Below are positions 1 to 8,101 of a stretch of DNA of 64,000 nucleotides, in pieces (position 1 is the first letter of the stretch; each line of letters starts with the position of its first letter). The notes under the pieces were generated by a model. The model saw only the letters and a list, made by a program, of their open reading frames with translations, was not told the DNA's origin and made no database searches. A program made the position numbers and the translations under genes. Source of the stretch: Paenibacillus allorhizosphaerae (GTDB lineage: Bacteria; Bacillota; Bacilli; Paenibacillales; NBRC-103111); contig NZ_CAJVCE010000020.1 in the NCBI RefSeq assembly GCF_910594985.1, positions 62,001 through 126,000 of the forward strand, given 5' to 3'.

Positions 1-129
1 CGAATGGGCGGAATCGGTTGCTCCTTGATCGTGTTTCCGCGGGCGACCCGGTTTTCGCATCGCCGCACGGATCGCCAGTGACGCGAGCAGCAGCAAAATA
101 ATGACGAAGGCGATAATTTCCGGACTCAC
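1..129 (-). CDS. Small membrane-anchored protein, partial at window edge
   Basis: Reading leftward from a GTG at 129, the frame gives VSPEIIAFVIILLLLASL, a single hydrophobic segment, and then a basic, polar tail (RAAMRKPGRPRKHDQ) that runs off the left edge without a stop. A GGAGG lies about 7 nt upstream of this GTG. An in-frame ATG at 135 is too close to that Shine-Dalgarno sequence to be the preferred start. The topology suggests one membrane helix with a cytoplasmic tail. The family cannot be identified from about 43 residues. Confidence 0.5.
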   Translation of the reverse strand, partial: MSPEIIAFVIILLLLASLAIRAAMRKPGRPRKHDQGATDSAHS

Positions 130-222
130 AGGCATCCCTCCGATGTCTTTTGGATAATGATGGATCGCCTTGCTGCCCTTATTGTACTATGCGCGGGACT
201 TTACAGGCAAAATAAAATAAAC

Positions 223-1089
223 CTACGTTAATTCCGGCTGCTGCTCGTCTTCGTACGCCTCGGGCACAAGAAACGCATCGTATCGGCTTTCTTTCCGGTC
301 GCGCGGCGCCATTCTCCAAGGATCTTGACGGTCGATCCAATCCCGGATATGACCGTTCATATCCTCGGCCGCCTTCGTCGGAATTTGATGGGCTACCTTT
401 TTTACGGTGCGAAACGTGTCGTTGCGCAATTCGCGCTGCAGCAGCTTGCCGTGATGACGAAAAAGTTTGTCCTTCTCCCCGTACAGCAACAGGATCGGGC
501 TTTCAATCTCATGAAGCCGGTTTGTACAATTATAAATCAAGCTGCATTGAAAATATTCATGCAGCCTTTTGATTTGCCCTTGCATCGCAGCGTTATAGAG
601 CCGCTTGAACGTATCCATGCGATCCGCATTACCAAGAGCAATCGCCGCTGCGGTGAGCCGCTTCGCTCGAAACCGCGTCAAACGAACCGCTGCCCAAATT
701 TCGCTTTTGACTCTGAATGTACCCACCTCGGACATCGCGCTGACGAGAATACCCCCGTAAAACCGTTCCGGGTACGCCAGCATCGCTTCCAACGCGACGG
801 ACCCTCCGGTCGAATATCCGCATAAATAAGCTTTCTTGATTTCGAGGTCGTCGAGCAGCGCTACGATATCTTCGGCCAGCAGCGAGTAGGTGATGCTGCG
901 TCCCCCTGCCTCGCTTTGCCCGTGCCCGCGCAAGTCGGGAACGATGACTTGGAATCGGCCGGACAGCTCCGTAAGCTGCCGATGAAACACGTTGCCTGCA
1001 AGCAGCGGGGGATGAATGAACACGATCGGGACCCCCGCGCCTTTGATTCGATAATGAAGCGCAACTCCGTTAATTTTCGCAAATGGCAT
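223..1089 (-). CDS. Alpha/beta hydrolase fold protein
   Basis: This 288-residue protein has a typical alpha/beta hydrolase layout. The oxyanion region is HPPLL at 26-30, followed by DLRGHGQS at 52-59. The nucleophile elbow GYSTGG places the catalytic Ser at 93, the acid is Asp207 in GEKD, and the His is His234 in VAHQIP. No signal peptide is present, so it should be cytosolic. The family contains esterases, lactonases and haloperoxidase-like enzymes, and the substrate cannot be read from sequence. The last 30 or so residues after WIDRQDPW are a charged extension beyond the core fold. It stands alone: the preceding gene is a small membrane protein and the next is on the other strand. Confidence 0.85.
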   Translation of the reverse strand: MPFAKINGVALHYRIKGAGVPIVFIHPPLLAGNVFHRQLTELSGRFQVIVPDLRGHGQSEAGGRSITYSLLAEDIVALLDDLEIKKAYLCGYSTGGSVALEAMLAYPERFYGGILVSAMSEVGTFRVKSEIWAAVRLTRFRAKRLTAAAIALGNADRMDTFKRLYNAAMQGQIKRLHEYFQCSLIYNCTNRLHEIESPILLLYGEKDKLFRHHGKLLQRELRNDTFRTVKKVAHQIPTKAAEDMNGHIRDWIDRQDPWRMAPRDRKESRYDAFLVPEAYEDEQQPELT

Positions 1090-1468
1090 GCCGGCATACC
1101 GCCTTTCTTTCCGTTATCGTCACTGCCAACCCGTAGTTTTCCTCCGTTTTCCAGAAAAGATACATGCCGCCGCTCTCCGCGGTTCCGAAGCCCGTCCGGC
1201 TTTTCGTTTTGGTTCAAAGTTATTTTTGAAGAAACATTATTCATTTTGCTGCGTTAATAAAATAGAGCCAATACATGTACGAAAGGAGCACGGATTGCAC
1301 CATGTCACCATCAACTGCCCTCTCATAACCCGGTATGGCTGCGAATCCTCTTGTAGCCGATCCCGATTTCCGCAAACATTCGATAGCCTAGCGGAATAGC
1401 AAATATTGGAGTAAAGAAGCTATATTATGGAAATACCAATAGCAATCGCATTCAGGGAGGACCCGACT
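1090..1468. other. Intergenic region, nothing recognised
   Basis: About 380 bp separate the divergent hydrolase and lipoprotein genes. Short open frames are present in several phases, but none has a ribosome binding site or recognisable product. No convincing -35/-10 pair or hairpin was found. Confidence 0.5.
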
Positions 1469-1834
1469 ATGAAAAAGAAGCTCATCATTCTTGCAGCGCT
1501 GGTTTTGCTAACCGCCGCCGGTTGCACCGACGCTTCCCAACCCGCGAAACCGCCAGCACCCCCTGCACCCGGAGCGAATAATTCCCAAGCGGCCGTTCCC
1601 GAACCGCCTGCCGGTGCCGCTCAAGAACCGGTCGTCACCAAGCAGCAAATCGACTCCGTGCCTATGGAATCGACTTTCGATGAGGTAGCCAAAAAAATCG
1701 GCCTCGGCAAGCTGGTCAAGAAAAATGAAAACCAGGTCGTTTATCAATATAAAGGCAAGAACGGCGGAACGGCGCAGCTCACCTTTTGGCAAGGCAAGCT
1801 CAACAGCGTAGGCTATAACGACTTCAAAGAATAA
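1469..1834 (+). CDS. Small lipoprotein with Pro/Ala-rich linker
   Basis: The ATG at 1469 is chosen because GGGAGG lies 8 nt upstream and because it starts directly with a lipoprotein signal (MKKKLIILAALVLLTAAGC, lipobox LTAAGC, lipidated Cys19). The mature part has a Pro/Ala-rich linker (about 24-55) and then a compact C-terminal domain (about 60-121). The pattern STFDEVAKKIG ... VVYQYKGKNGGTAQLTFWQGKLNSV resembles the small SmpA/OmlA or BLIP-like fold found in many Firmicute lipoproteins. It should sit on the outer face of the membrane. Function is unknown. A terminator shared with the convergent cheY-like gene follows. Confidence 0.85.
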   Translation: MKKKLIILAALVLLTAAGCTDASQPAKPPAPPAPGANNSQAAVPEPPAGAAQEPVVTKQQIDSVPMESTFDEVAKKIGLGKLVKKNENQVVYQYKGKNGGTAQLTFWQGKLNSVGYNDFKE

Positions 1835-1855
1835 GCGCGCGGGCGAAACAACAAA

Positions 1856-1900
1856 AAAGCTCTGGAGAGACGAGTCCGACCCGCTCCCAGAGCTTTTTCT
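1856..1900. terminator. Bidirectional rho-independent terminator
   Basis: Arms AGCTCTGG (1858-1865) and CCAGAGCT (1887-1894) pair. An A-run lies before the hairpin and a T-run after it, so it can serve both the lipoprotein gene and the convergent receiver gene. Confidence 0.85.
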
Positions 1901-1904
1901 CTTT

Positions 1905-2267
1905 TTACAATCCGAGCACCTTGTTCACGGATTCGATAACCCGCTCCGGCTGAAACGGCTTCACGAGAAAATCTTTCGCACCCGCCGTAATCGCTTCGAC
2001 CACCATTGCTTTTTGCCCCATCGCCGAACACATAATGATTTTCGCCTGCGGATCATTCGCACGAATTTCTTTCACCGCAGCGACGCCGTCCACCTCCGGC
2101 ATCGTAATGTCCATCGTAACCAAGTCCGGGCGGTGCGCCATGTATGCCTGGACGGCCTCCGCCCCGTTTGTCGCTTCCGCGATAATCTCATGGCCTTCCT
2201 CCGACAGAATGGTCCGCAGCATCATGCGCATAAAAGCGGCGTCGTCAACAATCATCACTCTCGCCAT
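1905..2267 (-). CDS. cheY: CheY-like single-domain response regulator
   Basis: The 120-residue protein is a stand-alone receiver domain. It has the acidic pair Asp8/Asp9 in MIVDDA, the phospho-acceptor Asp53 in VTMDITMPEVDG, Ser81 at the Thr/Ser switch position (IMCSAMGQ) and Lys103 in LVKPF. No output domain follows. The sequence is closer to the chemotaxis CheY type (DITMPEVDG, KDFLVKPFQ) than to Spo0F, so a role in flagellar motor switching is likely. It is a lone gene here with no chemotaxis neighbours. GGGAGG precedes the ATG. Confidence 0.9.
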   Translation of the reverse strand: MARVMIVDDAAFMRMMLRTILSEEGHEIIAEATNGAEAVQAYMAHRPDLVTMDITMPEVDGVAAVKEIRANDPQAKIIMCSAMGQKAMVVEAITAGAKDFLVKPFQPERVIESVNKVLGL

Positions 2268-2535
2268 TTTCCGGTCCCTCCCGTTGCTGTTCTATTGAAT
2301 ACCATTATGGCAGACCGGCTTTAGACGGATATTAGGTCAAAGATAATGATTTGTTAGTTTCCTTGATCGTTTCTTAACAAATGGATGCGTTTCGAGCGGC
2401 GCAATCCCATCTCCGCCCATTTTGCCCATCCAGGGGCTTGCGCCCACCCGTTAAACGATTGTCCCGCATATCGTAATCATGTGTTAAGGAGCAAACACCC
2501 CCCGCACAAAAAGACCAAAGGAGGAGGAATGAAAC

Positions 2536-2628
2536 ATGGGTGCAGTTGCCGGCGGTTTTACTTCGACAGGTGTCATCTTGGTTCTCTTCATCTTGCTTGT
2601 GATTGTAGGTCGTGCGTTAGTTCTTTAA
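2536..2628 (+). CDS. YjcZ-family small sporulation/membrane peptide
   Basis: A 30-residue frame starts at an ATG preceded by a strong GGAGGAGG. It reads MGAVAGGFTSTGVILVLFIL and then LVIVGRALVL. A glycine-rich N-terminus followed by one hydrophobic helix with the VLFILLVIV core is the hallmark of the YjcZ family, which is common in endospore formers. It probably inserts in a spore or forespore membrane. A terminator follows at once. The 267 bp upstream, after the divergent cheY-like gene, hold no other gene. Confidence 0.85.
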   Translation: MGAVAGGFTSTGVILVLFILLVIVGRALVL

Positions 2629-2656
2629 CGATACCAATTGACGGCATTTCCCCTTC

Positions 2657-2686
2657 GAGGTCATAGCGCGGCTATGGCCTTTTTCC
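2657..2686 (+). terminator. Rho-independent terminator
   Basis: Arms GGTCATAGC (2659-2667) and GCTATGGCC (2671-2679), with one G-T pair, are followed by TTTTT. It lies 30 nt after the small YjcZ-like gene. Confidence 0.8.
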
Positions 2687-2718
2687 TGTGTTCCGGTCCG
2701 CACGCTCCCGGCCAAACA

Positions 2719-2767
2719 AAAATCACCGCTTTCTCCCGGGAGAGGAGATCACGGTGATCCTTTTTTC
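2719..2767. terminator. Bidirectional terminator
   Basis: Arms TCACCG (2723-2728) and CGGTGA (2752-2757) enclose an inner TCTCCCGGGAGA palindrome. A-runs and T-runs flank it on both sides, fitting the convergent small gene and stalk-domain gene. Confidence 0.75.
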
Positions 2768-2796
2768 ATCGATGGCGGTTCTACGGCAGACAGCCT

Positions 2797-3429
2797 CTAT
2801 TCGTACAGCGCACCGGCGGTCGATCCGTCCGGATACACGATGTGGGTATAAATTTGCCGGCTGCCGTCCGCAGCTTTCTTCACATACCAGAGGTCGTAGC
2901 GGTCGATTTGGCCGCCGGCCGTCCAATTGATAAACAGCTGCGCCTCCAAGTCTCCTTTTTTCAAACCGGCCGTATCGGAATTCAGCCCGCCGAATTGATA
3001 GCCGGTCTTGGCTCCGATATCGTAACGCCACACCTGCTGACGCGAGCTGTCGATCAGCGTCAGGAAGGAAGGGTCACCCAGCGCCTGCTTGACTTCTTTC
3101 TGGTTCATCCCCCGCTCGAGGCGGTACATGACGGCCCATACTTTCCGCTCGGCTTCGCTTGCGTCTTTAGGTTCCGTTACGACCGAGATCGTCCCCGAAT
3201 CTTTGTCATAGGAGACGCCGGCCCCCAAATTTTCCGTCATGAAACGTACAGGCACGTACGTATGTCCTTCATAATTCAATACGGCAAAACGTGAACCGGT
3301 ATCCCGGCTCTCGCCGTTAAATTGAAATTTAACCGGAAAGAGCATCGCTCTGATCTCATCCGCAGCAAAAATCGTCGTCGAAGCCGCAAGAACAGCCCCG
3401 CACAACAGTCCGAGAATAAACTTTTTCAT
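2797..3429 (-). CDS. Copper-amine-oxidase-type stalk-domain secreted protein
   Basis: This 210-residue protein has a cleavable signal peptide (MKKFILGLLCGAVLAASTTIFA). A single stalk domain follows at about 25-90, with the typical LFPVKFQFNG ... YVPVRFMTENLGAGVSYDKDSGTISV pattern. The C-terminal part (about 95-210, RLERGMNQKEVKQALGDPSFLTL) resembles a BamE/SmpA-like small domain. Such proteins are abundant on the surface of Paenibacillaceae and are thought to bind cell wall or to act as scaffolds. No catalytic residues are evident, so function is unknown. Confidence 0.8.
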   Translation of the reverse strand: MKKFILGLLCGAVLAASTTIFAADEIRAMLFPVKFQFNGESRDTGSRFAVLNYEGHTYVPVRFMTENLGAGVSYDKDSGTISVVTEPKDASEAERKVWAVMYRLERGMNQKEVKQALGDPSFLTLIDSSRQQVWRYDIGAKTGYQFGGLNSDTAGLKKGDLEAQLFINWTAGGQIDRYDLWYVKKAADGSRQIYTHIVYPDGSTAGALYE

Positions 3430-3564
3430 CGTTTATCTTCTCCCTCACTCTTCATAGCAACCGAGTAGCTCTATTATACCGTGGAATGCACCCGATTTCC
3501 TAACAATCTTTTTCCATCAAAAAGAGAGAGGTCTGCGTTGGTGCCGCCGATTTTCGGACAAGCG

Positions 3565-3919
3565 CTATTGTCCGGCGAAGTCCCCGTCGGTGCGCGATCG
3601 TTTTATTCGAAAAAACAAGGTGTAAAACAAGCGTGAAAGCCATAGCGTAGCACAAAGGCTGATGCACGTATAATACCAGTGCCAATGGTGATATTGAATT
3701 AGATGCGTATATTTCTCTATGAAATGTTCGGGCAATGAAAGCCCGCTCACGACGATCCCATAACACGCCCCATTCCACAAACGAAATGCTGACGAACCAG
3801 GTTACGGATTGACTCGCCAAAAATACGACCGCCGCTTCCCTCCATCTGCGCAGCGGCACGAAAGCAATCAGCGCCGATATGCTGACGATCCAAGTCATAA
3901 TCAATACGGTTCTTTCCAT
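3565..3919 (-). pseudogene. Probable frameshifted small membrane protein (CBO0543-like)
   Basis: From the ATG at 3919 one frame gives a hydrophobic, conserved-looking N-terminus (MERTVLIMTWIVSISALIAF ... WREAAVVFLASQSVTWFVS). Downstream of about 3770 the membrane-like, aromatic-rich continuation (EKYTHLIQYHHWHWYYT, then SLCATLWLSRLFYTLFF) lies in a different frame that ends at 3565. The original frame instead runs on to 3500 with a less natural sequence. The N-terminus resembles the CBO0543 family of small multi-helix membrane proteins in bacilli. Either a single-base indel broke the gene or the 139-residue frame 3500-3919 is intact; the first is preferred. Confidence 0.45.
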
Positions 3920-4145
3920 CAGCGATCATCTGCCCTTTTGCAATTTTGGTTGCAATTGCCATTGTTTGCCAGATAACCAGTTTTCATTCTTACGGCACGC
4001 TACGGACGAAAACCGAAACCGCAAGGAATTGCGAGAATGTACGCATCATATGATTATCATCTCCTCGTCATTGAATCCCGCCGGAAAGTAGACGAAAATA
4101 GGACTACTTCACGTCACTCACAATATTCGCCGCAGGAGGTGTATG

Positions 4146-5129
4146 ATGAACAGGCTGAAAAAAATATTGAAAGGCAAGACGACTGCGCTATTCCTCGTAT
4201 TGCTCGTATTCGCCTACTTGAATAACAGTTCGCACTTTGCCAAAGCGCGCAGCGGAGAACCGCTGCTGCTTGCACATCGCGGGCTGGCGCAAACGTTCGT
4301 GATGGAAGGCATCGCGAATGATACGTGCACAGCCGAGCGCATTTACGAGCCGGAGCATCCTTATTTGGAAAATACAATTCCGGCGATGGAAGCGGCCTTC
4401 GAGGCAGGGGCCGATATCGTCGAATTGGATATTAGGCCCACCAAAGACGGACAATTCGCCGTGTTTCACGATTGGACGCTCGATTGCCGGACGAATGCGA
4501 AAGGGGAGCCGAAACTCTACACGATGGCGGAATTGAAGCAATTCGATATCGGATACGGCTACACCGCCGATCGCGGGAAAACGTTCCCGTTCCGCGGCAA
4601 AGGGATCGGAGGGATGCCGTCGCTTGATGAAGTGCTGGCGCGATTTCCCGCGCAGTCGCTGCTGATACATATAAAAAGCAACGATCCGAAAGAAGGAGAA
4701 CAGCTCGCTCAGGCGCTCGCGAAGCTGCCCGAGGACAGGCGAAACCGGCTGACGGTTTATGGCGGAGACGAACCGATTGCCTCCGTCAAAACGCACATGC
4801 CCGATATCCGCGTCATGTCCAAAGCTACGATGAAAAGCTGCTTGCTGCCTTACATCGCCGTAGGCTGGACGGGATACATCCCATCGGCATGCGAACGTAC
4901 GCAGCTGCACATTCCCGAAAAAATCGGGCCTTGGCTGTGGGGATGGCCGGACCGTTTTCTAAACCGGATGGATGGAGCGGACACGCGTGTCATTGTAGTA
5001 GGCGGGGACGGCAGCGAGTTTTCATCCGGGTTTGATCGCGCCGAAGATCTCGCACGTCTGCCCACCCATTTCACCGGCGGCATTTGGACGAATCGGATTG
5101 ATCGCATCGCACCGGTATATCATAAATGA
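4146..5129 (+). CDS. Glycerophosphodiester phosphodiesterase family protein, membrane-anchored
   Basis: Two adjacent ATGs (4143, 4146) follow AGGAGGT; the second has the better spacing. The protein starts with one N-terminal hydrophobic segment (about 12-26), probably a signal anchor. The GDPD TIM barrel follows, with His44-Arg45 in LLLAHRG, Glu94 and Asp96 in VELDIRPTKDG, and His108-Asp109 in VFHDW. These are the catalytic and metal-binding positions of the family, which splits glycerophosphodiesters into an alcohol and glycerol-3-phosphate. The C-terminal half (about 215-320) is less typical, so the substrate may be unusual. It stands alone between divergent and convergent genes. Confidence 0.8.
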   Translation: MNRLKKILKGKTTALFLVLLVFAYLNNSSHFAKARSGEPLLLAHRGLAQTFVMEGIANDTCTAERIYEPEHPYLENTIPAMEAAFEAGADIVELDIRPTKDGQFAVFHDWTLDCRTNAKGEPKLYTMAELKQFDIGYGYTADRGKTFPFRGKGIGGMPSLDEVLARFPAQSLLIHIKSNDPKEGEQLAQALAKLPEDRRNRLTVYGGDEPIASVKTHMPDIRVMSKATMKSCLLPYIAVGWTGYIPSACERTQLHIPEKIGPWLWGWPDRFLNRMDGADTRVIVVGGDGSEFSSGFDRAEDLARLPTHFTGGIWTNRIDRIAPVYHK

Positions 5130-5165
5130 AACAAACCTTAAGTGTGAGGTTCTATCCGGAAAAGC

Positions 5166-5232
5166 GAAAGGAACGAATCAGGAAGAGGCCGGACACGCAC
5201 TCCGGCGATTTCCCCAATTCGTTCCTTTTTTG
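5166..5232. terminator. Terminator between the two GDPD genes
   Basis: Arms AAAGGAACGAAT (5167-5178) and ATTCGTTCCTTT (5217-5228) enclose an inner GCCGGA/TCCGGC hairpin and end in a T-run. It can serve both convergent genes. Confidence 0.8.
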
Positions 5233-5265
5233 ACGTCTATGCGCTTTAGCCGCAGCTCCGGTTGC

Positions 5266-6000
5266 TTATGAAATACGGCTGTGCTCTGCTTGCTTTCTTT
5301 TCTCCAAAAAGGACATCCACTTCTCCAAATCATTGGTCGTTACCAAGGCGTTCGGGTATTTCTCCACTACCAGGCTCATATCGGCCTCCGAATTGACCGG
5401 CCAGGCGATCAGCTCGTACCCGTGCTCCTCAATCATCCGGTAATATTCATCCGTCATGTAGCAAAGTTTCACCGCCAAATATCGCGCCCGGATTTCTTTC
5501 ATAAACGGGAATACGCAAGGCATGCTGCCGATAAACGAGACGCCGAGTTCGACGTCCGGCGACAGCTTCCTCATCTTGATCAGCGAAAAATGATCGAGCG
5601 ACATCAAATATACCTGATCCACCATACCGGTTGCGCGAAGAACCTCATACACCGCTTCTTCCATGCCTTTATAATAGTCGCCCGTCTGTTTCAAATCGAT
5701 ATTGACGATCATGTGGCCTTTCACCAGCCGCAACGCCTCTTCGAGCGTCGGAATCGTCTCCGTCTCGCCGATGCGAAATTGTTTTAACTGCTCGACCGTG
5801 TAATCTTTAATCAAACCTTTTCCGTTCGTCATCCGGTGGATTGCGGCGTCGTGCATAACGACAGGGACGCCGTCCTTGCTGATATGGACATCCAGCTCCA
5901 ACTGGGAATATCCTAAGTCGCGCGCCGCTTGAAACGAAGTCAACGTATTTTCTGCGTATTTCGCCGGGTATCCTCTGTGTGCGATGCCTCGAATTTTCAT
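5266..6000 (-). CDS. Cytosolic glycerophosphodiester phosphodiesterase (GlpQ/UgpQ-like)
   Basis: The ATG at 6000 is preferred because GGGAGG lies 9 nt upstream and the protein then begins MKIRGIAHRG like its relatives; this gives 244 residues. Conserved positions are His8-Arg9, Glu17 (AENT), Glu35/Asp37 in LELDVHISKDG, and His50-Asp51 in VVMHDA. The reaction is hydrolysis of glycerophosphodiesters to glycerol-3-phosphate and an alcohol. There is no signal peptide, so the substrate must be imported, perhaps by the Ugp-like importer further right in the window. It lies 45 nt behind a DeoR regulator on the same strand and is probably co-transcribed with it. Confidence 0.9.
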   Translation of the reverse strand: MKIRGIAHRGYPAKYAENTLTSFQAARDLGYSQLELDVHISKDGVPVVMHDAAIHRMTNGKGLIKDYTVEQLKQFRIGETETIPTLEEALRLVKGHMIVNIDLKQTGDYYKGMEEAVYEVLRATGMVDQVYLMSLDHFSLIKMRKLSPDVELGVSFIGSMPCVFPFMKEIRARYLAVKLCYMTDEYYRMIEEHGYELIAWPVNSEADMSLVVEKYPNALVTTNDLEKWMSFLEKRKQAEHSRIS

Positions 6001-6045
6001 TTGAATCATCCTCCCAAGTATCGGTTTTCCCACGTATGAAAAAAA

Positions 6046-6810
6046 CTAGGCTGTGATGACATGGATGCCGTTATCCCTGAATTGTTTGAGGTAAGGCTCG
6101 GCTTCGACCGCTTCGGTTCCCGTTATGAACGTATGTATTTCATGAATCGGAGCGAGCGTATGAAGCGCAACCTTGCCGATCTTCGTATCGTCGGCCAGCA
6201 CGATGATTTCCTGCGCGGCCCTGATCATCGCCTGCTTGGTCGGAACGAAAAGCGAATCTTGGTACGTCAAGCCGTATACCGGGTGAATCGCCCATGTCCC
6301 GATAAATGCTTTTTGCAAATGCAGCATGCCAAGCATTTTATCGGCATACATTCCGTTAAGCACAAAGCTTTCGTGATATAGCTCGCCGCCCGTTACAATG
6401 ACTTTGATGTCGGGACTGCGCAGCTCGGCTGCAATATTGATATCGTTCGTCACGACAGTCAAGTTGGCACGGTTCATAATATGAGGGATCATCTGGACCG
6501 TCGTCGTCCCCGAATCGAGGATGATGCAGTCTCCGTCCTCTATCATTTCGGCCGCTCTTTTGGCAATGCGTTTTTTCTGTTCTACCTGATTGTTGGAACG
6601 TTCGGAGAACGGAGGCTCAATGCTTACGCCTTGCTCCACAATCACCCCCCCATGTGTTCGGCGCAGGAGACCTTCCTGTTCGATTTCTGCCAAATCTCTG
6701 CGGATCGTGACCTCATGAACCCCGAAATGCTTGGATAGTAGAGCAACACTGGCAGCCCGTTTCTCTTTTACAAATTCTACGATGCGCAATTTCCTCTCTG
6801 CTGCTAGCAT
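6046..6810 (-). CDS. DeoR/GlpR-family transcriptional regulator
   Basis: The ATG at 6810 with GGGAGGG 9 nt upstream gives 254 residues. The N-terminal winged helix (about 5-58) contains VALLSKHFGVHEVTIRRDLAE and the family-typical LLRRTHGG. The C-terminal sugar-phosphate sensor domain carries DSGTTT (99-104), TNDINIA and TGGEL, which bind a phosphosugar effector. The gene directly downstream encodes a glycerophosphodiesterase, so the effector is plausibly glycerol-3-phosphate or a related compound. A palindrome upstream (6853-6870) is a candidate for autoregulation. Confidence 0.88.
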   Translation of the reverse strand: MLAAERKLRIVEFVKEKRAASVALLSKHFGVHEVTIRRDLAEIEQEGLLRRTHGGVIVEQGVSIEPPFSERSNNQVEQKKRIAKRAAEMIEDGDCIILDSGTTTVQMIPHIMNRANLTVVTNDINIAAELRSPDIKVIVTGGELYHESFVLNGMYADKMLGMLHLQKAFIGTWAIHPVYGLTYQDSLFVPTKQAMIRAAQEIIVLADDTKIGKVALHTLAPIHEIHTFITGTEAVEAEPYLKQFRDNGIHVITA

Positions 6811-6852
6811 GCGGAACGCCCTCCCGATCAAATATCAACGCTTGCTCGTTCA

Positions 6853-6870
6853 CATATGTTCGAATATATG
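6853..6870. promoter_or_regulatory. Palindrome upstream of deoR-GDPD operon
   Basis: CATATGTTC/GAATATATG is an 18-bp inverted repeat centred on TTCGAA with one mismatched pair. It lies 43 bp upstream of the DeoR start and is a candidate operator for that regulator. This is inferred from position and symmetry only. Confidence 0.4.
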
Positions 6871-7056
6871 TCATACAACGATCTAATGATCATTTTTGTT
6901 CTATAATGTTTATATATGCACGATCATCTTACCTCCGATAATAGCAACCTGTCAATACCGATTTGTAAACGTTCCCACTACTACGAAGACAGCGGCATTA
7001 CTTCCGGATGCAGCAAAAAAGAGAGGCAGATTGCCCCTCCCTGTCATTCGGTTGAT

Positions 7057-7455
7057 TTATTCAGCCGGTTCCCGTTTCACAACGGTAAGCGGCGCTTCGA
7101 CTTGACTGTCGTCGTTCCCATCGGCTTGCTCGACATAACGCTGAAGCGCAGCCAACTTATTGTCCCAAAACCGGTCGTAAAAGGCGAGCCATCGCTTCAG
7201 CTCGAGCAGCGGCTCCGGTTCCAGACGGTAGCGCGTCTCCCGCCCGACCTTCCTTTCCTTCACCAGCCCCGCATCCGCCAATACGCGCAAATGCTTGGAG
7301 ACGGCCGTGCGGCTCATCGGAAAATGCCCGCTGATAACCGTAACCGGCATCTCCTGGTCGACCAACAGCCCCAGCAGTTGGCGGCGCGTCGGATCGGCGA
7401 CCGCTTGAAAGACGTCATGCTTTGGCGAGGAAGCCGTCGATTCAAGCTTCGACAT
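7057..7455 (-). CDS. ArsR-family winged-helix regulator
   Basis: The ATG at 7455 overlaps the upstream AHSA1-type gene by 14 nt, so translation is probably coupled. The 132-residue product has the ArsR core AVADPTRRQLLGLLVDQEMP and the recognition helix MSRTAVSKHLRVLADAGLV (47-65), followed by the wing VGRETRYRLEP. No cysteine metal motif is present, so this is the metal-independent subgroup commonly paired with SRPBCC proteins. The tail is basic and lacks a known domain. It almost certainly represses its own operon through the two 16-bp palindromes at 7896-7943. Confidence 0.9.
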   Translation of the reverse strand: MSKLESTASSPKHDVFQAVADPTRRQLLGLLVDQEMPVTVISGHFPMSRTAVSKHLRVLADAGLVKERKVGRETRYRLEPEPLLELKRWLAFYDRFWDNKLAALQRYVEQADGNDDSQVEAPLTVVKREPAE

Positions 7456-7867
7456 ACGCACTGAGCTTTTGTACCAGGCCGCTCCATCCTTGATCCATTC
7501 GTTCGCGAACGACGGTGTGAGATTCTCCGAACTCGGTAGCCATGTCGGCCGTCCAGCCGCCATGAATCAGCGTAAATTCCGTTTTTCCTTCCAGCTCGGC
7601 CAGCTCAAATGTCAACGTCCAGTCCCTTCCCCACTCGAAAGACATGCGGTTCGGAGGATCGAGCTGCGTTACTTTGCAGGGGGAATTGCCGAACGGCCCT
7701 GCATTAAGGTGAAATTCATAGCCGAGCTCAGGTTGAAAATCATTCGGCATGAACCAGGCGGCAATGCCTTCCGAAGTGGCGACGGCATTCCATACTTTCT
7801 GAATCGATGCGTTCAAAACGAGTGTCTTGCGAATATCCGGGAGTGTCGGTTGATTATTGTTCGACAT
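7442..7867 (-). CDS. SRPBCC/AHSA1-domain protein
   Basis: The ATG at 7867 has GGAGG 7 nt upstream and gives 141 residues. The sequence fits the AHSA1/START-like ligand-binding fold: KTLVLNASIQKVWNAVATSEGIAAWFMPNDF at the N-terminus, then GYEFHLNAGPFG, RMSFEWGRDW, and a C-terminal helix DQGWSGLVQKLSAYVEA. Such proteins bind hydrophobic small molecules, and many are encoded with ArsR repressors in stress or detoxification operons. It is the first gene of a two-gene operon behind a consensus promoter. Confidence 0.88.
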   Translation of the reverse strand: MSNNNQPTLPDIRKTLVLNASIQKVWNAVATSEGIAAWFMPNDFQPELGYEFHLNAGPFGNSPCKVTQLDPPNRMSFEWGRDWTLTFELAELEGKTEFTLIHGGWTADMATEFGESHTVVRERMDQGWSGLVQKLSAYVEA

Positions 7868-7895
7868 AAAGTTGCCTCCATTAGCGCTTATTTGT

Positions 7896-7950
7896 GAAAC
7901 CATTTGGTTTCGCTTTTTACATTATACGAAACCAAATGGTTTCATGTCAA
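7896..7950 (-). promoter_or_regulatory. Consensus sigma-A promoter with two ArsR-type operators
   Basis: On the minus strand TTGACA (7945-7950) and TATAAT (7921-7926) are separated by 18 bp. A 16-bp palindrome, GAAACCATTTGGTTTC read on the minus strand, fills the spacer (7928-7943). The same palindrome in opposite orientation lies just downstream of the -10 (7896-7911). Centre-to-centre distance is 32 bp, about three helical turns. This layout fits tight autorepression of the AHSA1-arsR operon. Confidence 0.9.
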
Positions 7951-8101
7951 CCGTTTTAAGCCGACATTTGTCTCTGTCGGCATCGTATCGGCGGCCATTG
8001 TGAGCTGGAGGAGGCCATTGCCTTGCGCGCTCGCAGCGGCGTAATGGCGCTGCGCTCTTGCACGATTCAAGGCGCTTTTTGGTGCCGAGGCTTGCCGCAG
8101 C

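Noticed and set aside
6896-7105. Short plus-strand ORF starting just after a TATAAT at 6902
   Set aside because: No ribosome binding site, no family, and it runs antisense into the ArsR gene.
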